The notes beneath the pieces are model-generated. The model saw only the letters and a list, made by a program, of their open reading frames with translations. It ran no database searches and was not told the origin of the DNA. A stretch of 64,000 bases of DNA from Lithospermum erythrorhizon (lineage: Eukaryota > Streptophyta > Magnoliopsida > Boraginales > Boraginaceae): positions 744,001-808,000 of the forward strand of contig JADFUC010001469.1 of NCBI GenBank assembly GCA_019722365.1, in the 5' to 3' direction. The position numbers were made by a program, and so were the translations under genes. Positions 1 to 13,241 of the stretch are shown in pieces; within the stretch, counting starts at the first letter, position 1; every line of letters starts with the position of its first letter.

Positions 1-15
1 CTTCCTCTCAGTGGA

Positions 16-78
16 CAGTAATTATATAGATTTACTTACTGTCCATAAAATAAGCAGTAATTATATAGATTTACTTAC
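16..78. repeat. Short direct repeat of a splice-donor region in the last visible CPSF160 intron
   Basis: Bases 16-39 and 55-78 are near-identical copies about 24 bp long, 39 bp apart. The right copy contains the splice donor of the last visible CPSF160 exon (minus strand gtaagtaa, bases 71-78). The left copy repeats that donor-like string inside the intron. Confidence 0.8.
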
Positions 79-3000
79 CGGCAAAGAAGCTCAAAGTCAA
101 CTATGCCATCAGGGCCTGGACGATGAGCCTTCCCCTTGGATTGGAATTGGCGGAAAGATTTTGGATTTAGTCCAGCAACATGAGCAACTGTATCTACTAG
201 CTTTCTCTGCAATGAGTGCAGCCTACGAAATGTGAGTTCATCCAGAGGAGCAACACAACCAATGCTCCCATCAAGGGTACCAAATAATAGTCCAAAACGA
301 TTTGTCTTATCCGATACAGGAGCACCACCTGTTCGATCAGAAATCGTTGGGAGTAGCTGTAACCGCATAAACTTGGTGATATGAGAACCAACATGAAACT
401 CAGCCCGAGATAGAAGTTTCTGGCCTTTCCAGCTCTCTGACATCTTCGGAGCATAATAAAATATCTGTGTACATACAGAATACTCAATTTCCAAATGAAC
501 AAGTCTATATGTTTGTTAGAAGCTAGAAGTAAATTGAGATTCACAAGTTTTCAGCACTGTCTCGTCTATTGTAATTCATCAGTCTATGATATGCATAACA
601 TTAATATATTATAATAATGTGAAATCATATAACCCACTACAGACACCTGCAAACTAACAACGATGGCAAAAAAAATACAGTCATGAACTAATGCCAAATA
701 TTACCTGCACATTCTTTTGATCATCTGAAACGATGAGACTAAGGGTGCTTCCATCTATTAAGAACTCGGTTGCTAAACAATCAAGTGAACCAAAATCCTT
801 GGCCAATAAAGTAAGTTGACGATCCTGCTCTTTCCAACTAAGGAAGTATATACTTTTGTGGATATCTCCCAAAAGAATAAAATTCTTGACCTGCATGATT
901 AAAATATCACAGCAATGTACAGAAGATATAAAAATGAGCATTTCTTGCCAATCTTAGATTGTTTTAGCTTAAAAAGAAAGATTCACAAGAGTACTTCGTA
1001 AATGACAAGCTTATATAGAAAACTACTCTGAGAAACTAGACCAGTGAATTCGTCTGGAAAGCTGAGTGCTGATCATTTACTAAGGATTAACTCTATATAT
1101 TAAATAGTTTATTCACAGTTGTTACTCACTCTTTAGGGTCTAGACATCATAAATTTGCCTTCAAGTTTTGACATGCAGAGTATATTAGTTCACTTGTCAG
1201 TAACTTTATATTTAAAAGTCTCAACTTTAACCCTAAAACAATAAGATAAGGTAGAAAATCTGTGAAATATCAATAGCACTTACAATGTTTAAGCTAACAA
1301 CATGTAGAGGTGGAACATCATAGAAGGCAACACCATCCAAGTCAGAACCCGTCCACCGATGCAGGATAATCTTTGGACCAGAAGCTATCAACAAATGGCC
1401 TTGAATTGAGGTAACTGCAGAGATAGCACCTTTCAGTTCTTTGGAATAAACTTCTAAAACCTGAAAGAGAGAGAAGCAAAATTATCCATTAACAATTTCA
1501 GACAAACAAGCGAAACTGTCCAGAAAGAGCAAAATTTCAGAGAAACTTCAATGGAAGTTAAGCGCTTCCGTGAAAATCTCAGAATACATAACAATTGAAA
1601 TGGGTTGGATTTGGGGAATGGGGAGAGATTGCAAAGGTCTCAAATAATAGATGATTACCGAAGTTTGGGGACCATCAGGACTCTTGTCAATCGAACATAA
1701 GATTATACGTCCTCTAGCAGCAACATCTTCTCCTTGTACATAAGCTGTCCCAATTGCTAGAAGTGTTTCATTCTCTCTTTTTGCTGTATTCTGTCACGAT
1801 GTCAACTTGATTTTGAGAGGAATCGGAGGAAGAACTTTCACTTTCATCAGAACCAATTTGTACGGCCAATAGACAATGGAAATATAACATATAACTTACA
1901 AATAATGTAACAACTCGAACAGTCAGAGCATTTTCAGAAATCTGCATAGGAATTGTAGCTCTAGTCTGCCATGGCCCACCAGACTTTTCTGGTTCCATAA
2001 TTCGGACCTCAAATTCTTCAACATTGTATGTTCCATCTACATTTGTCATATCATGCTCAACAAGACCAACTTCTTGATCAACAAGGGATGAAAGAACTTG
2101 ATTAATTGGCTTTGCAACCTAAAGAAGAGTAAAGTAGAATAATTTTGGAATTCTTTCTTTTTATAATTTCACCGAGACACAACAGACGAACAGAATGTTG
2201 AATTGTTGCTTCAGTTTCATAATCTACAACTAATAAGGAAATGATCAGGAATTCAACTGACCTGGACAGAAACTATAAGTGAGTATAAATTCTTGTCTGC
2301 AAAGTAAGTCACTTGATGTGGAGTCCCCTTCAGCGGTATCTAGAGCATCGAAGAGATGGATCAATCATCATGAACCATACATCTGTAATACCCAAAAGTG
2401 GAGGAATACAATCTTTCAGAGGATACAAGAAAAACTGACCTTCTGTACTGGCCAATGATTATCATATGACAGTTGTGAAGGGAGTTGGCAAATTTTCAGC
2501 GACCCCTGTAAAAAAGGAAGACTATAAAATAAGTACGTACATGCACAATAAAATGCTGAGTGAAGGTGTATCCCCAGACGGCCATACCTGTGCTGTGACA
2601 TATATAAAGCCATGATTGCAATTCACATTGTGAAGGACAGTGAAAGCGGCGATTGGACCATCACATGTCTGCACCAGGGAAGTTGATAAAAACCTCAGCC
2701 ATGTGAAACATAAAAGAAGAAACATGGGAAAACAGAGAGAAACAAAGTTACAACTAGGTTAGAATGGAAGTTAAAAGTTCAACATTTGTGTTATATAATA
2801 ACATGGGAATGTATTTTTCCATTCTCAAAAATGGCTATAATTCCTATGCATTAGGGTTATTCCATGGGAAAAGCCATAACTGAAATGAAAATGTAAAGAT
2901 GCAGCTCATGTGAAGAAAACATGAACCTGTGGATGCATACGGATGCGTTCCCTGAATAACATAAACCAAACAGGCCTTGAACCACAGAAGAACGAGCCTT

Positions 3001-6000
3001 GACACCCGCCAATATTCTTAAACATTGTAATGCGCTTATTTGAAGATCCAGGCGACATCTCTTCCCTCACATATGAATCTAAGGGAATTCGAACAAATCT
3101 TAAATTGTGAAGTCTAGATGCACTGATACTTGAAGAAAATTCCTCCAGTTTAGGAGCATTTTCTGAGCCTTCATAAATGTAAGCATGGTAGCAAAGAATA
3201 GTCCCATCAGACAATATTCCAAACAGAATAGGGCGGCTATGCTGCCCTGACCACCTATGCATTGCCAACTCGACAACTTTTATGCTATCGCTACCGTCTT
3301 TCCTGCCATGCCCAGACATGTCCATAGAACCTTTTTTGGAATGTCTCTGACAATCAACTGGAGGTTCCTGGAGGAGACTATCAATAAGATGTGCCCTCCC
3401 GGAGACAAATTTGTCCACCTCAAAGACACGGTTAAGTTTAGGCACATCAAGTATTTCTAAGTCACCACTTTCATAACAAATAAGACAGTAAACATCGCCC
3501 TGATCCTGAGATGCACCATCTGCACCATCGATCGCCTCCCCAACCCCAGTGGAGAGCCAGGCATCACTACTGGCAGTGCGGAGCCACGGCACAGGACCTT
3601 TATCATGATAGAGAGTGCAGGCTGATATCAAATTTTGAGAACCTTCAAATGCTGCTGGACTGGTGACTGAAACCGTGCAAGAAGATGGATCTAAAAGGAA
3701 AAATAACATAAACCAGTCAATCCTGTAGAACACACGTTGAAATAATTGAGGGAACTAAGCAAAACATATGTTCACAATAATGCATTCTGTATGGAGGTCT
3801 AATATTGTACATAATATTATTAAATTAGAATCCATGGTTAGACCCAGAGAGGTTCTGTTAAAACAAGTCAAAAGAGAATTTTCGAACAAAAGCAAGCCCA
3901 TATCATCCCACTGAACTATTAAAATCAGAAATTCTGGATAAAGGAGCTCTTAACATACCTCCAACAAGAAGCTGAATACTCCCATCAGACATTCTTAATA
4001 ATACATATGGATCCGCAATAGAAACAGATAATACAATCGCATCCTCAGCACCTGAACCGGCTTCAGCATTTGTAACCTTGAAGCTCAGCTCTTGAGTCAT
4101 GAAAGCACCATCAAGGACCCTTGCTCCACATGCAAATACTTGGATTACTCGTCGCCTACAAAAGCGATGCTGTGAATTTTTCCTTAGTGTCAACCATGCC
4201 GCACAACCAAAATTTGTTGTCGAACATAAACAGAATCAAGAAAAGATAATGATGCCAATTTAAACAGATGAGACAAATCAGAATGGGAAATCTCTTGGTT
4301 AACATATAAAATAATGCATAACAAAAAGTTCTTCCAAGCAAACACAGACGTCAGATGATGGTTAATGCACAGAAATATATCGTTTTTAAAAGAACAGAGC
4401 TTTCAGGATTGATTGAAATCATTTGAAAATTTTCCAGTATTTCTCAATGGAAAAAATTGAGCCAAACTCAAGATTTTTTTTATGAAATAAAACAGAATAT
4501 AGGTGTCACGTCAGGACAAAAAAGAGCAACAGCTGAACATCAATTCTACGCCTCAGAGCTTCCTTCTGTTAGGTTTTATTGTATAAGCAACATAAACAGT
4601 GAACTCTTTCACAATCCAACAGTTCGGCAAGAAATGACTAATTCATATAAAAAGAAACATAGAGTCATCACCTTCCAAACAGATTTCCAGCAGCAATGGT
4701 AGGTCCTTGAATATAGTAATCAACATTTTCTGTCACCTCTTCTAAATTGTTTGCTGTCTGCAGAACCTACTCAACAATACGGAAGAGTACAGTAGTCTAG
4801 AAGAAAAGATGGTTCAACTAGATAACATAGGTTACAAAAGAAAAAAATTATTAGAATATGAAACGGCTCCTTTGGCAGAAGAAAAACAAAATGCTACAGG
4901 AAAAACCTTCTCTGTTAATCAAGTAAACTTGAATAAAATTTGATTTCCTACTAGATAGTAACCATCTTGAGACTGGATTGCGAAAGAACTATGAGCAGGT
5001 ATGGATTGTTGACTTCACCGATCAAAGGTAATCAGGTGCAATCTTAAACAATTTTAAGAATTTATGCATAATATTAACAACTCTAAATATGTGGGATATG
5101 CAGCTGAGATTACCATTGTTCGAGATTCCAGACTGATAACAAGATATGCATGGTATTCATCATCATCAGAACCCTTTGAAGACTCAATAATATGACTGCG
5201 TGCACTCTTGTGGTAAACAGCCCAAATACCTTTGCAACCCGGTAATGATTCCTAACAGATCAGCAAAGTATTCAAAAAATTTATATGCATGTACTATAAT
5301 GGGGTCAGTCTATCCAAAAATCTCAGTATGCATGGAGATACTTTAAAAAATTAGTCAACTAATTCTCAGAACTGGCTTTCTTATTGCAACAAAGTAGTTT
5401 AGATAATAAACATAAACTTATAATGGTTCAGGGTAGAACTTCACTTGGGTAATTGTTTCGGGGCGGATTGATCGCTGAAGCACGGAAAGAGCACCATTCT
5501 TCCCATGACCAGAGCAGCACACCTAGAAAGAAATCCAAGAAGATCTAGACATCAATAAAGACAATTAACATATTTAACTTCAGTTGCCTCATCTAGCATC
5601 ACTGTTCCCTTGATTCATAACAATATTCCTATTATAATGAACTAATGATAATGATTGGAGTCCAAAAATGGGAGGGGAATGGCATTAAATCTGCCAGTTC
5701 ACGAAGCCTAATATCAAACTTAAGTAAAAGCATTTCATATATTATACAATCATAAGGTAGTAAAAAGCAGTAACACACCAGTTCATAATTGCTTTGTTTA
5801 GCAACTCCGACAGCATTTGGGTCAGCATTAACTCTCAATCCATAAGAAAAATCCCTCAGAGGACCAACATTAATAAGAGAATCCCTGACTGAAAATGAGA
5901 ACGTTTTCTGCAATACGTCAGAAGTATAGTGTTTGTTAACAACTAGGATGCAAAGAAGTAAAATTTGACAGAACGATATAAGTACATAGGGGTCACTATA

Positions 6001-9000
6001 AATTCACATTTAGCTGATCGAACCTATTCACGGGAAGCCACATACATTGTTTGATTAATTTGTACCATGGAAATGCAAAACACCCGAGGCAAGAGCAGGT
6101 TACTTTTGAAGTTCTCACAAATTTCAACCTAACTAAGAAAATCTACTAAAAACACAGTACACAATTGACACTACTATTATTATCTGTAAGTAGAATCTCA
6201 TAACACTTCCATAACCAAATTATCTCATCAAATTATAATTCACCTGGGATGATTCTGCAATATTTGGATCTGAGCTATAGAAAGATAATTCCTCGCCATT
6301 GGCTATATCTTGCATAATATCAGAAGATGACATCCTTATCCTTTTTGCAGATGGGATATCCCCTTCGATATCTCCAATCTACATTACAAAAAAACAATGT
6401 TAGGGTAAATTAGAAGAATGTTTAGTGTCCCATAAATTTTTATTTTTTGGCCAAAACAAAGTAAATTAAATTACCTACGTTAAAAAAATAGATTAAAACT
6501 GTAACTTTAGATTTACATGAAGAATGACATTTCTTGGTTTTACAATCCATTTAATGAAATTTTGAAATATTTGACATTATACTCCACTACAATTTATTGT
6601 AAATATATATCTTACTAAATCGAATATTGATTCAATCACAAACTCCAAATATCCTTTTTTATACATATGGTTCAACAAACTGCAGGGAAAAAACAAACCA
6701 ACGTATAGATTCTAGTTATTGAACTTTCTTAGAGCTATAACATGTTTCCTGACTTCCAATGGTTACACCTTGAGTCCTTTCAACTAGTGCTTGAATAACA
6801 GTTTCTAAAAGTTTTTGAGGGTTTCATTGCATGAGAAAACAACAAAGTAGGGTACTTTAACACTGCTTGTTGTTGAAGAGTCATCATAGGTGAATAGTCT
6901 TAGCTGATGCCATATTTGTGCCAGCAGTATCCTTCATTCGCATTATATACCTTACTAAGTCAATTAAGAAGCATTATAGAATATGACTCAGACTTTCTAG
7001 CAGACTAATAATAATATCCCCTCAAAAGAGTCCTGGAGAATTTATCTTTATAGATTAACAAAGAAGCCCCAAAAATTAAGGAAAGAATTAGAGACCGATC
7101 ATGACATGCACCTCTTCCTTGATTGCAGAAGGTATCGTAGATCCTCCTACTTTGCTAGCAAATTGCACAAGTAGGCTATCTCCAAGACGACTACCCAAAA
7201 AGAAAAAAGAGTTTCCCATGGTTGCAATTCCCTATCAAATGAACAAAAAAGAAAGTTTATGCTAGAGATATGAAATTAGTTACCATCCATGAACTTTCTA
7301 TTAATCCCATATATAAGAGATCACTAAAAACAATTTAAAGAATGGAAAATATAATATATATATATATGCATGTGTATATATAGAGCGAGAGAGGCCATAT
7401 GTAACAGGACCCAAAGAAATGTCAATTTAAAAATCAGACCCTACCGACGTCAGTACCGAAGCTCTTGATTTCGACAAATCGAGCCTCTGAACAGTTCTGC
7501 AACAAAAATAAGAAGAAATTGTGACATCAAGACTATGATGTATACCAAAATAAGAGAACTTCGCTCAGGTCAAAGGACAAGGATATAAACAAGGGACATG
7601 AACAAAAACTTTAACAGAGCATGAAAATCACTCACCGTCCATCATAAACAAGAGTAAGTAGAAGTAGCTCCCCAGTCTTTGTTGATAAAATTGCTACATC
7701 ACCTGTTAACCAGGTTGCTTGAGCAGCATCAAGTTCCACATTAAAACTTGATCGTGCCATCTCTTGGCTGGAACAAATACACAAGAGAAAATAGATTATC
7801 CAGTGATACAGAAGCAATAGTGTGAAATACTGTTAATGAAGGCATATCGAAACTTATGGAGAAAACCCTAGCACATTACACCTACCAAGAAACACGTAAA
7901 GATGTAGCAGCAATAACAATTATCATGCAAATTTCACATGATTCTGGTAAAAAAAACAAGGAAAATAGAAGCAAATTAAAGAACATGCAAATTAAACTCC
8001 TCTAGATGCTGAGAACATTACACTAAAAAATAAAAACGGAGAACCATGGCAAATGCAGTAGTAAGTATATTACCTCAAATGTTAAAAGGCCGTAAGCATA
8101 CTGCATCGACATCTTCGAAATGTTTATGATATAAATGAAAATTATAGTTGCACACAAGTATAACTGAGAGAAATTAAATTTCATAATCCATTACCTAAGA
8201 AGGTGGTGGTCGGGGAGGGCAAGTAGGAACTGAGCATTTACCTATTGTCAGTACGCGGTTATTAATCACACCACACACTTGATGAGGACTGCCAATGATA
8301 AAGCATCAATATATCAATGATAGAAAATGTGAAAGTAATGCGGAAAAGATACATAGAGAAAGTATGAGTTGTATGGACAAAATAAGAGAATAACCTGACT
8401 GTGATAGTGAATTGTGTTTGCACAGACTACTAAAACTCCACCAATAGGAGACGGCACAGCAAGAAGCTTGTATGCATCATGTGGAAGATTCTGATCATGG
8501 GGACAAAGTAGAGTGGTTTGTTTACCTTATAAAACAGTAAATACAGAAAATTATACTGCTTAATTTAAAAGGCTGACAGTTGACAGCCGCTATGCTCAAT
8601 ACACGTTGCTTACAAGATATCATTGTCAACAGAGCTCATTCTAGACAGATTCGTATCTCCATAAACTACAAAAATACTAGAAATAAAGTCAATCTATGAA
8701 GATCCATCCTTTAAATTGCGGTCTATTATCTTTTCTTTCTGAATAAGACATAAGATTGACAAGTAGTTTCATAAGACCACCTAAGCATCTTATTTATTGT
8801 AAAGTAGTAGATAGTCTTTTCACTTCATCTTGAGTCACTGAATAGTCATACCACAGGTAAGGTCAGGTTCAATCCGAACCCCCCCCTACCCTTCGCCATT
8901 TAAAAAAAATTGAGACTGGTGGAATTCCATTACAATATATAATTAGTTATATCATTTAAAAAGGAATGGTTTAAAAGAGGAACAATAACTCCAATTTGCT

Positions 9001-12000
9001 GATGCTATTTTCGGTGTGATTAAGCCTTGTAGAATCATTCCAAGATGAAAGTGAAGTATAAATCACTGAGCTTTTGCACGGACACATAAACTGAAGTTCT
9101 TTACTGTCCCTTTCTGCATCTAATGCATTACTAATACACCTAAAAATCTTATAATCATTAATAATTACAACTTACAGTGCCTGACCAAATGAGAGGATGT
9201 TGCTTTAATGCAGTGCTGACACTCAATGCTGAAATCATACAGGTGTGGTGCTTCCATGAAACACGGCCAGCCCAAGTAAGCTCCCGTTCATGCAGGATAA
9301 CCATTACAGGTTCAATGTAACCTGCACCATATTTCAACAGTTTATAGCCATATGCAGGGCATTAACCAAATGAGGTATGATCACCAAAAAAATTATTCTT
9401 TTGAAGGAGAGAAAAAGAGATGTTCATCGATGATAATTATGATAATTAAATTGTAAACGGGCGACTAAATATGTTTAGGCTGAAAAACCCATTTATGTGC
9501 AAGGGTGTAAGAAACTCTTAATAGTCAATATTGAGCAACCACATCAGACGCTCTCAATCAGCTTGAATAAACCTTCTGGCAACATCCATCAAATAAATGT
9601 ATAGTAACCAGAGAAATACTCACCATGTATGTGTGCCAAAATCTGAGTGCTTCATGTCAAGTCTCTGCAGTTGATACTGGTAAGACGATTCAATGCGGGC
9701 AGCAAGTGTCCCTCCTGCAGAAGGAGCATTCTCCTCGACAACTAAAGCAGAACTTCCCTAAAATTAAACATTCATGATTGATCAAATGTATAAATAAAAG
9801 AGGCATACCATTCTTCAAAGTGTTATGCAGAACAATATATGAAAAGATTCAAATGCTTTTTATAGGTAACAACCAGTTGCATAAATGCTATAGAACCACA
9901 TGTAAAATGCAACATCTACATTTAGCAAAGAAAAAGGATAAAAAGAAATAGTAGTGGGCACAAATTAATAGAGTTGTGAACCTCTGCAGCCTTGAGCATA
10001 ATCATTTGTTGACCATATACAAGAATGCCCGCACATCTTCCTTGTGGATCAACTTTGACCAGAGGGCCTCTTGCAAAACATTCTCTACCCCTCTTCAGAT
10101 GAAGCCACTCTGGACCCTCAAAACAGTGCATTGAACTGAGGAACATTAAGAAATGTAAGAATCACATGCCAGAACCCAATACATCCATGTCCACTTTGAA
10201 TTTGGGTGTTCATAAAAAGCAGGTACAGTAAGAGGAACTGAGGAAGTAGGATAGAAAAGCGATTATCTTGATTCTAAACGGCCTTATGATAAAAGACTGC
10301 ACACAACACCAAACATCCGCCTCGACCTTGCACTGGCCATCCTTATTTCAAGTATCAAAATGACATTAGAAAGCAATGAACTAATTATCTCTTTTAGGAC
10401 TTGTAAGCTGAACTGATTAATCTTGCCGCATGGTCATTAAACACTAACAATTACGACTGTAAACCACAGACTAGCTCGTGCACCATTTCTGATCCATAAT
10501 GGCCATTTAACACCTAAAACAATGCATTGTCCGTATGCCATTTCAGTATTACTATAAGATACCAACACTAAAGTACATCAACATATACAAGATCACATAT
10601 GCTGGTGGAAGAAAATATTGAACATAAAATTTCAACGCACCTAGTCCGAAGCCCATGTATGGAATCGTCGAACTCCAGGATAGAAATTTTGGCATCCTGG
10701 AAAGTCAAAATAATTGAATCCCTCCTCTTCCCCCCATCAACACTGCCTGCTGGCAAAACTCCCACAGTCTCGACATTACCATGCAACCTATAATGAAATG
10801 CAGAGTTTGATAAACAAATCAGCAAATGTACCTAGAACTTTTGTAATTCACATACACTGAATATCTATATGAAAATACTAGATATTGAAAATGAAATATT
10901 TAAGTAACGCTAATTTTATTCGATAAGTCAAATCTTATAGTTAAATTGAAACGAACTTAGTATAATAAAACAATAAATCCACCTATAGTAACAAACAAGC
11001 TCAAAACAAAGCCCCCAACACACAATCATATACTACACGCTACATACTTCTATAAGTCAAATCTCCGAGTTAAATTGAAACCAATGTAGTATGGTAAAAC
11101 ACTAAATCCACCTATAATAACAAACAAGGTCAAGCAAAGCCTCCGAGAGACGATTATATACCACACGCTACGTACTTGTATAAGTCAAATCCCCGAGTTA
11201 AATTAAAACGAATGTAGCATAATTTTATTCGATAAGTCAAATCTCGGAGTTAAATTGAAACAAATGTAGTATAATAAAACAATTGATGCACCTATAATAA
11301 CAAACAAGCTCAAGCTCAGCCCCTCTAGATACAATCATACACTACACGCTACATACTTGTATAAGCCAAATTCCCGAATTAAATTGAAACCAATGTACCA
11401 TAATTTTATTTGATAACTCAAATACCCGAGTTAAATTGAAATGAATGTAGCATAATATTATTCGTTAAGTCAAATCCCCGAGTTAAATTGAAACGAATGT
11501 AGGATAATATTATTCGATAAGTCAAATATCCAAGTTAAATTGAAACAAATGTAGCACTCCGTATAATAAAACAATAAATGCACCTATAATAACAAACAAG
11601 CTACAGCAAAGCCCCCGAGATACAATTATATACTACACGCTACATACTTGTACAAGTCAAATCCCCGAATGTAGGATAATTTTATTCTATAAGTCAAATC
11701 TCCGAGTTAAATTGAAACGAATGTAGGATAATTTTATTCGATAAGTCAAATCTCCGAGTTAAATTGAAACGAACATAGTACTCCGTACAATAGAACAATA
11801 AATGCACCTATAATAACAAACAAGTTCAAGCCGAGCCCCCGATACATTAGGTGATTTGGAGTCCCCATGATCCTCTTGAACCCTAACAGTATATAATTCA
11901 ATAATATTAGCAGCAGAAACAATTAAATTAGGAATTGGGCCAATTGGTTTTTGAGTTGGGAAATCGAAATCGAGCTCATCGGTGGTGGTGGGGGCAAAAT

Positions 12001-12085
12001 CGGAGGCGGAGTGGGTTATGAATCCGGCGGCGCAATTTTCGACGCCGGTGGGGAGGTGCATTGACTTGTACCCTGCGAAGCTCAT
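79..12085 (-). CDS. CPSF160: Cleavage and polyadenylation specificity factor subunit 1 (CPSF160), C-terminal end off window
   Basis: This is the large scaffold of the nuclear CPSF complex, which works with CPSF30 and WDR33/FY in AAUAAA recognition and pre-mRNA 3'-end formation. Coding exons on the minus strand, 5' to 3': 11808-12085, 10641-10787, 9982-10135, 9624-9757, 9176-9321, 8395-8490, 8242-8288, 7636-7767, 7445-7496, 7112-7231, 6244-6378, 5779-5907, 5445-5522, 5114-5251, 4672-4766, 3959-4155, 2927-3690, 2588-2668, 2440-2505, 2262-2339, 1900-2118, 1659-1790, 1284-1460, 705-890 and 79-464. The last exon (about 35 residues by homology) lies left of base 1. Conserved blocks include [105 protein letters not shown] and HVAGLNP. 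This order fits the MMS1-N-like N-terminal and CPSF_A C-terminal beta-propeller regions. I start at the ATG at 12085, giving MSFAGYK as in the family; an in-frame ATG at 12112 would add nine residues. Exons 4 and 7 do not keep the expected frame (see findings). The other exons join in phase. Confidence 0.95.
7351..7382. repeat. AT dinucleotide microsatellite in a CPSF160 intron
   Basis: An (AT)n-type run with an interrupting gcatgtg lies in the intron between CPSF160 exons 9 and 10. Confidence 0.7.
8242..8288 (-). other. CPSF160 exon 7, apparently degraded (two in-frame stops)
   Basis: This 47-bp exon has proper borders (ag before 8288, gtaaa after 8242) and the right phase to join exons 6 and 8. 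In that phase it reads through two consecutive TAA codons. Another frame gives CGVINN, which resembles the family's CALALNN block. That pattern suggests compensating small indels or assembly errors within the exon. Confidence 0.6.
9624..9757 (-). other. CPSF160 exon 4 with a net frame error
   Basis: The exon is 134 bp, but phase requires a length of 3n+1. The reading runs RIESSY then LDMKH and then hits a stop at the splice donor, while exon 5 needs a single leftover base to continue as G-YIEP. The neighbouring frame gives INCRDL, which matches the family's IINLRDL, so more than one indel is likely between about 9625 and 9695. Confidence 0.65.
10900..11830. repeat. Tandem array in CPSF160 intron 1 that includes the exon-1 3' end
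   Basis: Two interleaved motifs recur. Motif A is about 52 bp, built around gagttaaattgaaacgaatg followed by tttattcgataagtcaaat, and appears about ten times. Motif B begins cacctataataacaaacaag and continues through an agcccccgag-type block and a ctacacgctacatacttg block. Motif B copies start at 10980, 11109, 11289, 11581 and 11805. The 11805 copy is the real exon-1 3' end and donor (minus-strand reading LVCYYR, then gtgcat). Copy-to-copy divergence is modest, so the expansion looks recent. Confidence 0.9.
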
Positions 12086-12112
12086 GTTGTACACAAATTC
12101 TAGGGTTTTCAA

Positions 12113-13241
12113 TTGTGGAGCTTAAATCCTCTATGTGTGGCGGGAGTTGACTAAAATGGTCAATGACAAAATAATAGTCTTTATTTCTTTTGTTTATTTT
12201 TTAAAAGGTTTTTGTTTGTTTATTGAGCGATGATCGAGGTGAAGTGTGTATTGTGTCTTATTGTCAGATTGAATTTTGATATTGATAGTAATTCATTGAG
12301 TTTTGGTTTGGTTTGAGAGGAGTGAATCATTTGGAATAAGTAATAAATGAGTACGTGTATAGTTATATATTTGCATTTTAGATTTGTAAAATGTTAGTAG
12401 AGAATAAACGATAAAAGCATATTTTGGTATAATGAATCATTAAGTTTTTTTCAATAGTAAAAAATGAGTACAACTTAGCTTACTGAATATTGAATCAACG
12501 TACAATGAGTACTTTTGATTCAATGTCTTGTAATAATAGTAGTCTTGAAGGCTCGAGATATTTGTTCTTATTTGAATAGTTAATATTAAGCACTATCTAT
12601 AAATTAAAAAAAAAACTCACTCGATACTCATCCACATCAATATAAATGATTATTTAGATATACGTATATTATTTTGGATGTATCCAAATCTTTTCTGTCC
12701 TCATAACTTAGAGGTAATCAACTTACTTAAGAAGAACACCATCCATGTGATTATGCTGCAAATGCACTAACATACCTATTATAATTATTTGTAGACTAAT
12801 ATGATTTCAACAAAATGGATTGTGACCTTGTATCAAAATGGAGTCTCTATGGAGATTTCAATTTTCTTTTATGCATGGGTCATAAGGTCACTGCTTTCTT
12901 ACTCAGAGCAAACTAATATGGAGATGAAATACCTTGTACATGTTCAAGTTGTAGGTGCCACAAAGGCATTAACCTTAATTCTTTGGAACATATCAATCAA
13001 ACATATATTACATACTCTCGAGTCTCGACATATAAATACCCACAACATTGTACTTCAGAAAATCGCAACCATTTCCGAATAAAAAACCATTTTTGCACTC
13101 CATTATTTGTTATTGTTAACTTATATTATTACGACAAGAGTGTCATTATCAAGGAGTCGACTGTCAAAATAACTGCCCTTATAAAATCACCACAGTCCAT
13201 AGCTCACCATGATGGTGGAGAATGGAGATATATAAATCAAC
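12113..13241. other. Intergenic: CPSF160 upstream region and HIR 3' flank
   Basis: CPSF160 and the HIR gene are in the same orientation (minus), so this is the CPSF160 promoter side plus the HIR 3' end. It is AT-rich and I see no further gene, tRNA or recognisable transposon. Short open frames on the plus strand show no similarity to anything I recognise. Confidence 0.6.

Noticed and set aside
8860..8925. SINE or tRNA-like B box in a CPSF160 intron (ggttcaatccgaacc)
   Set aside because: Only a single box-like string beside a C-run; no A box or repeat boundaries could be set.
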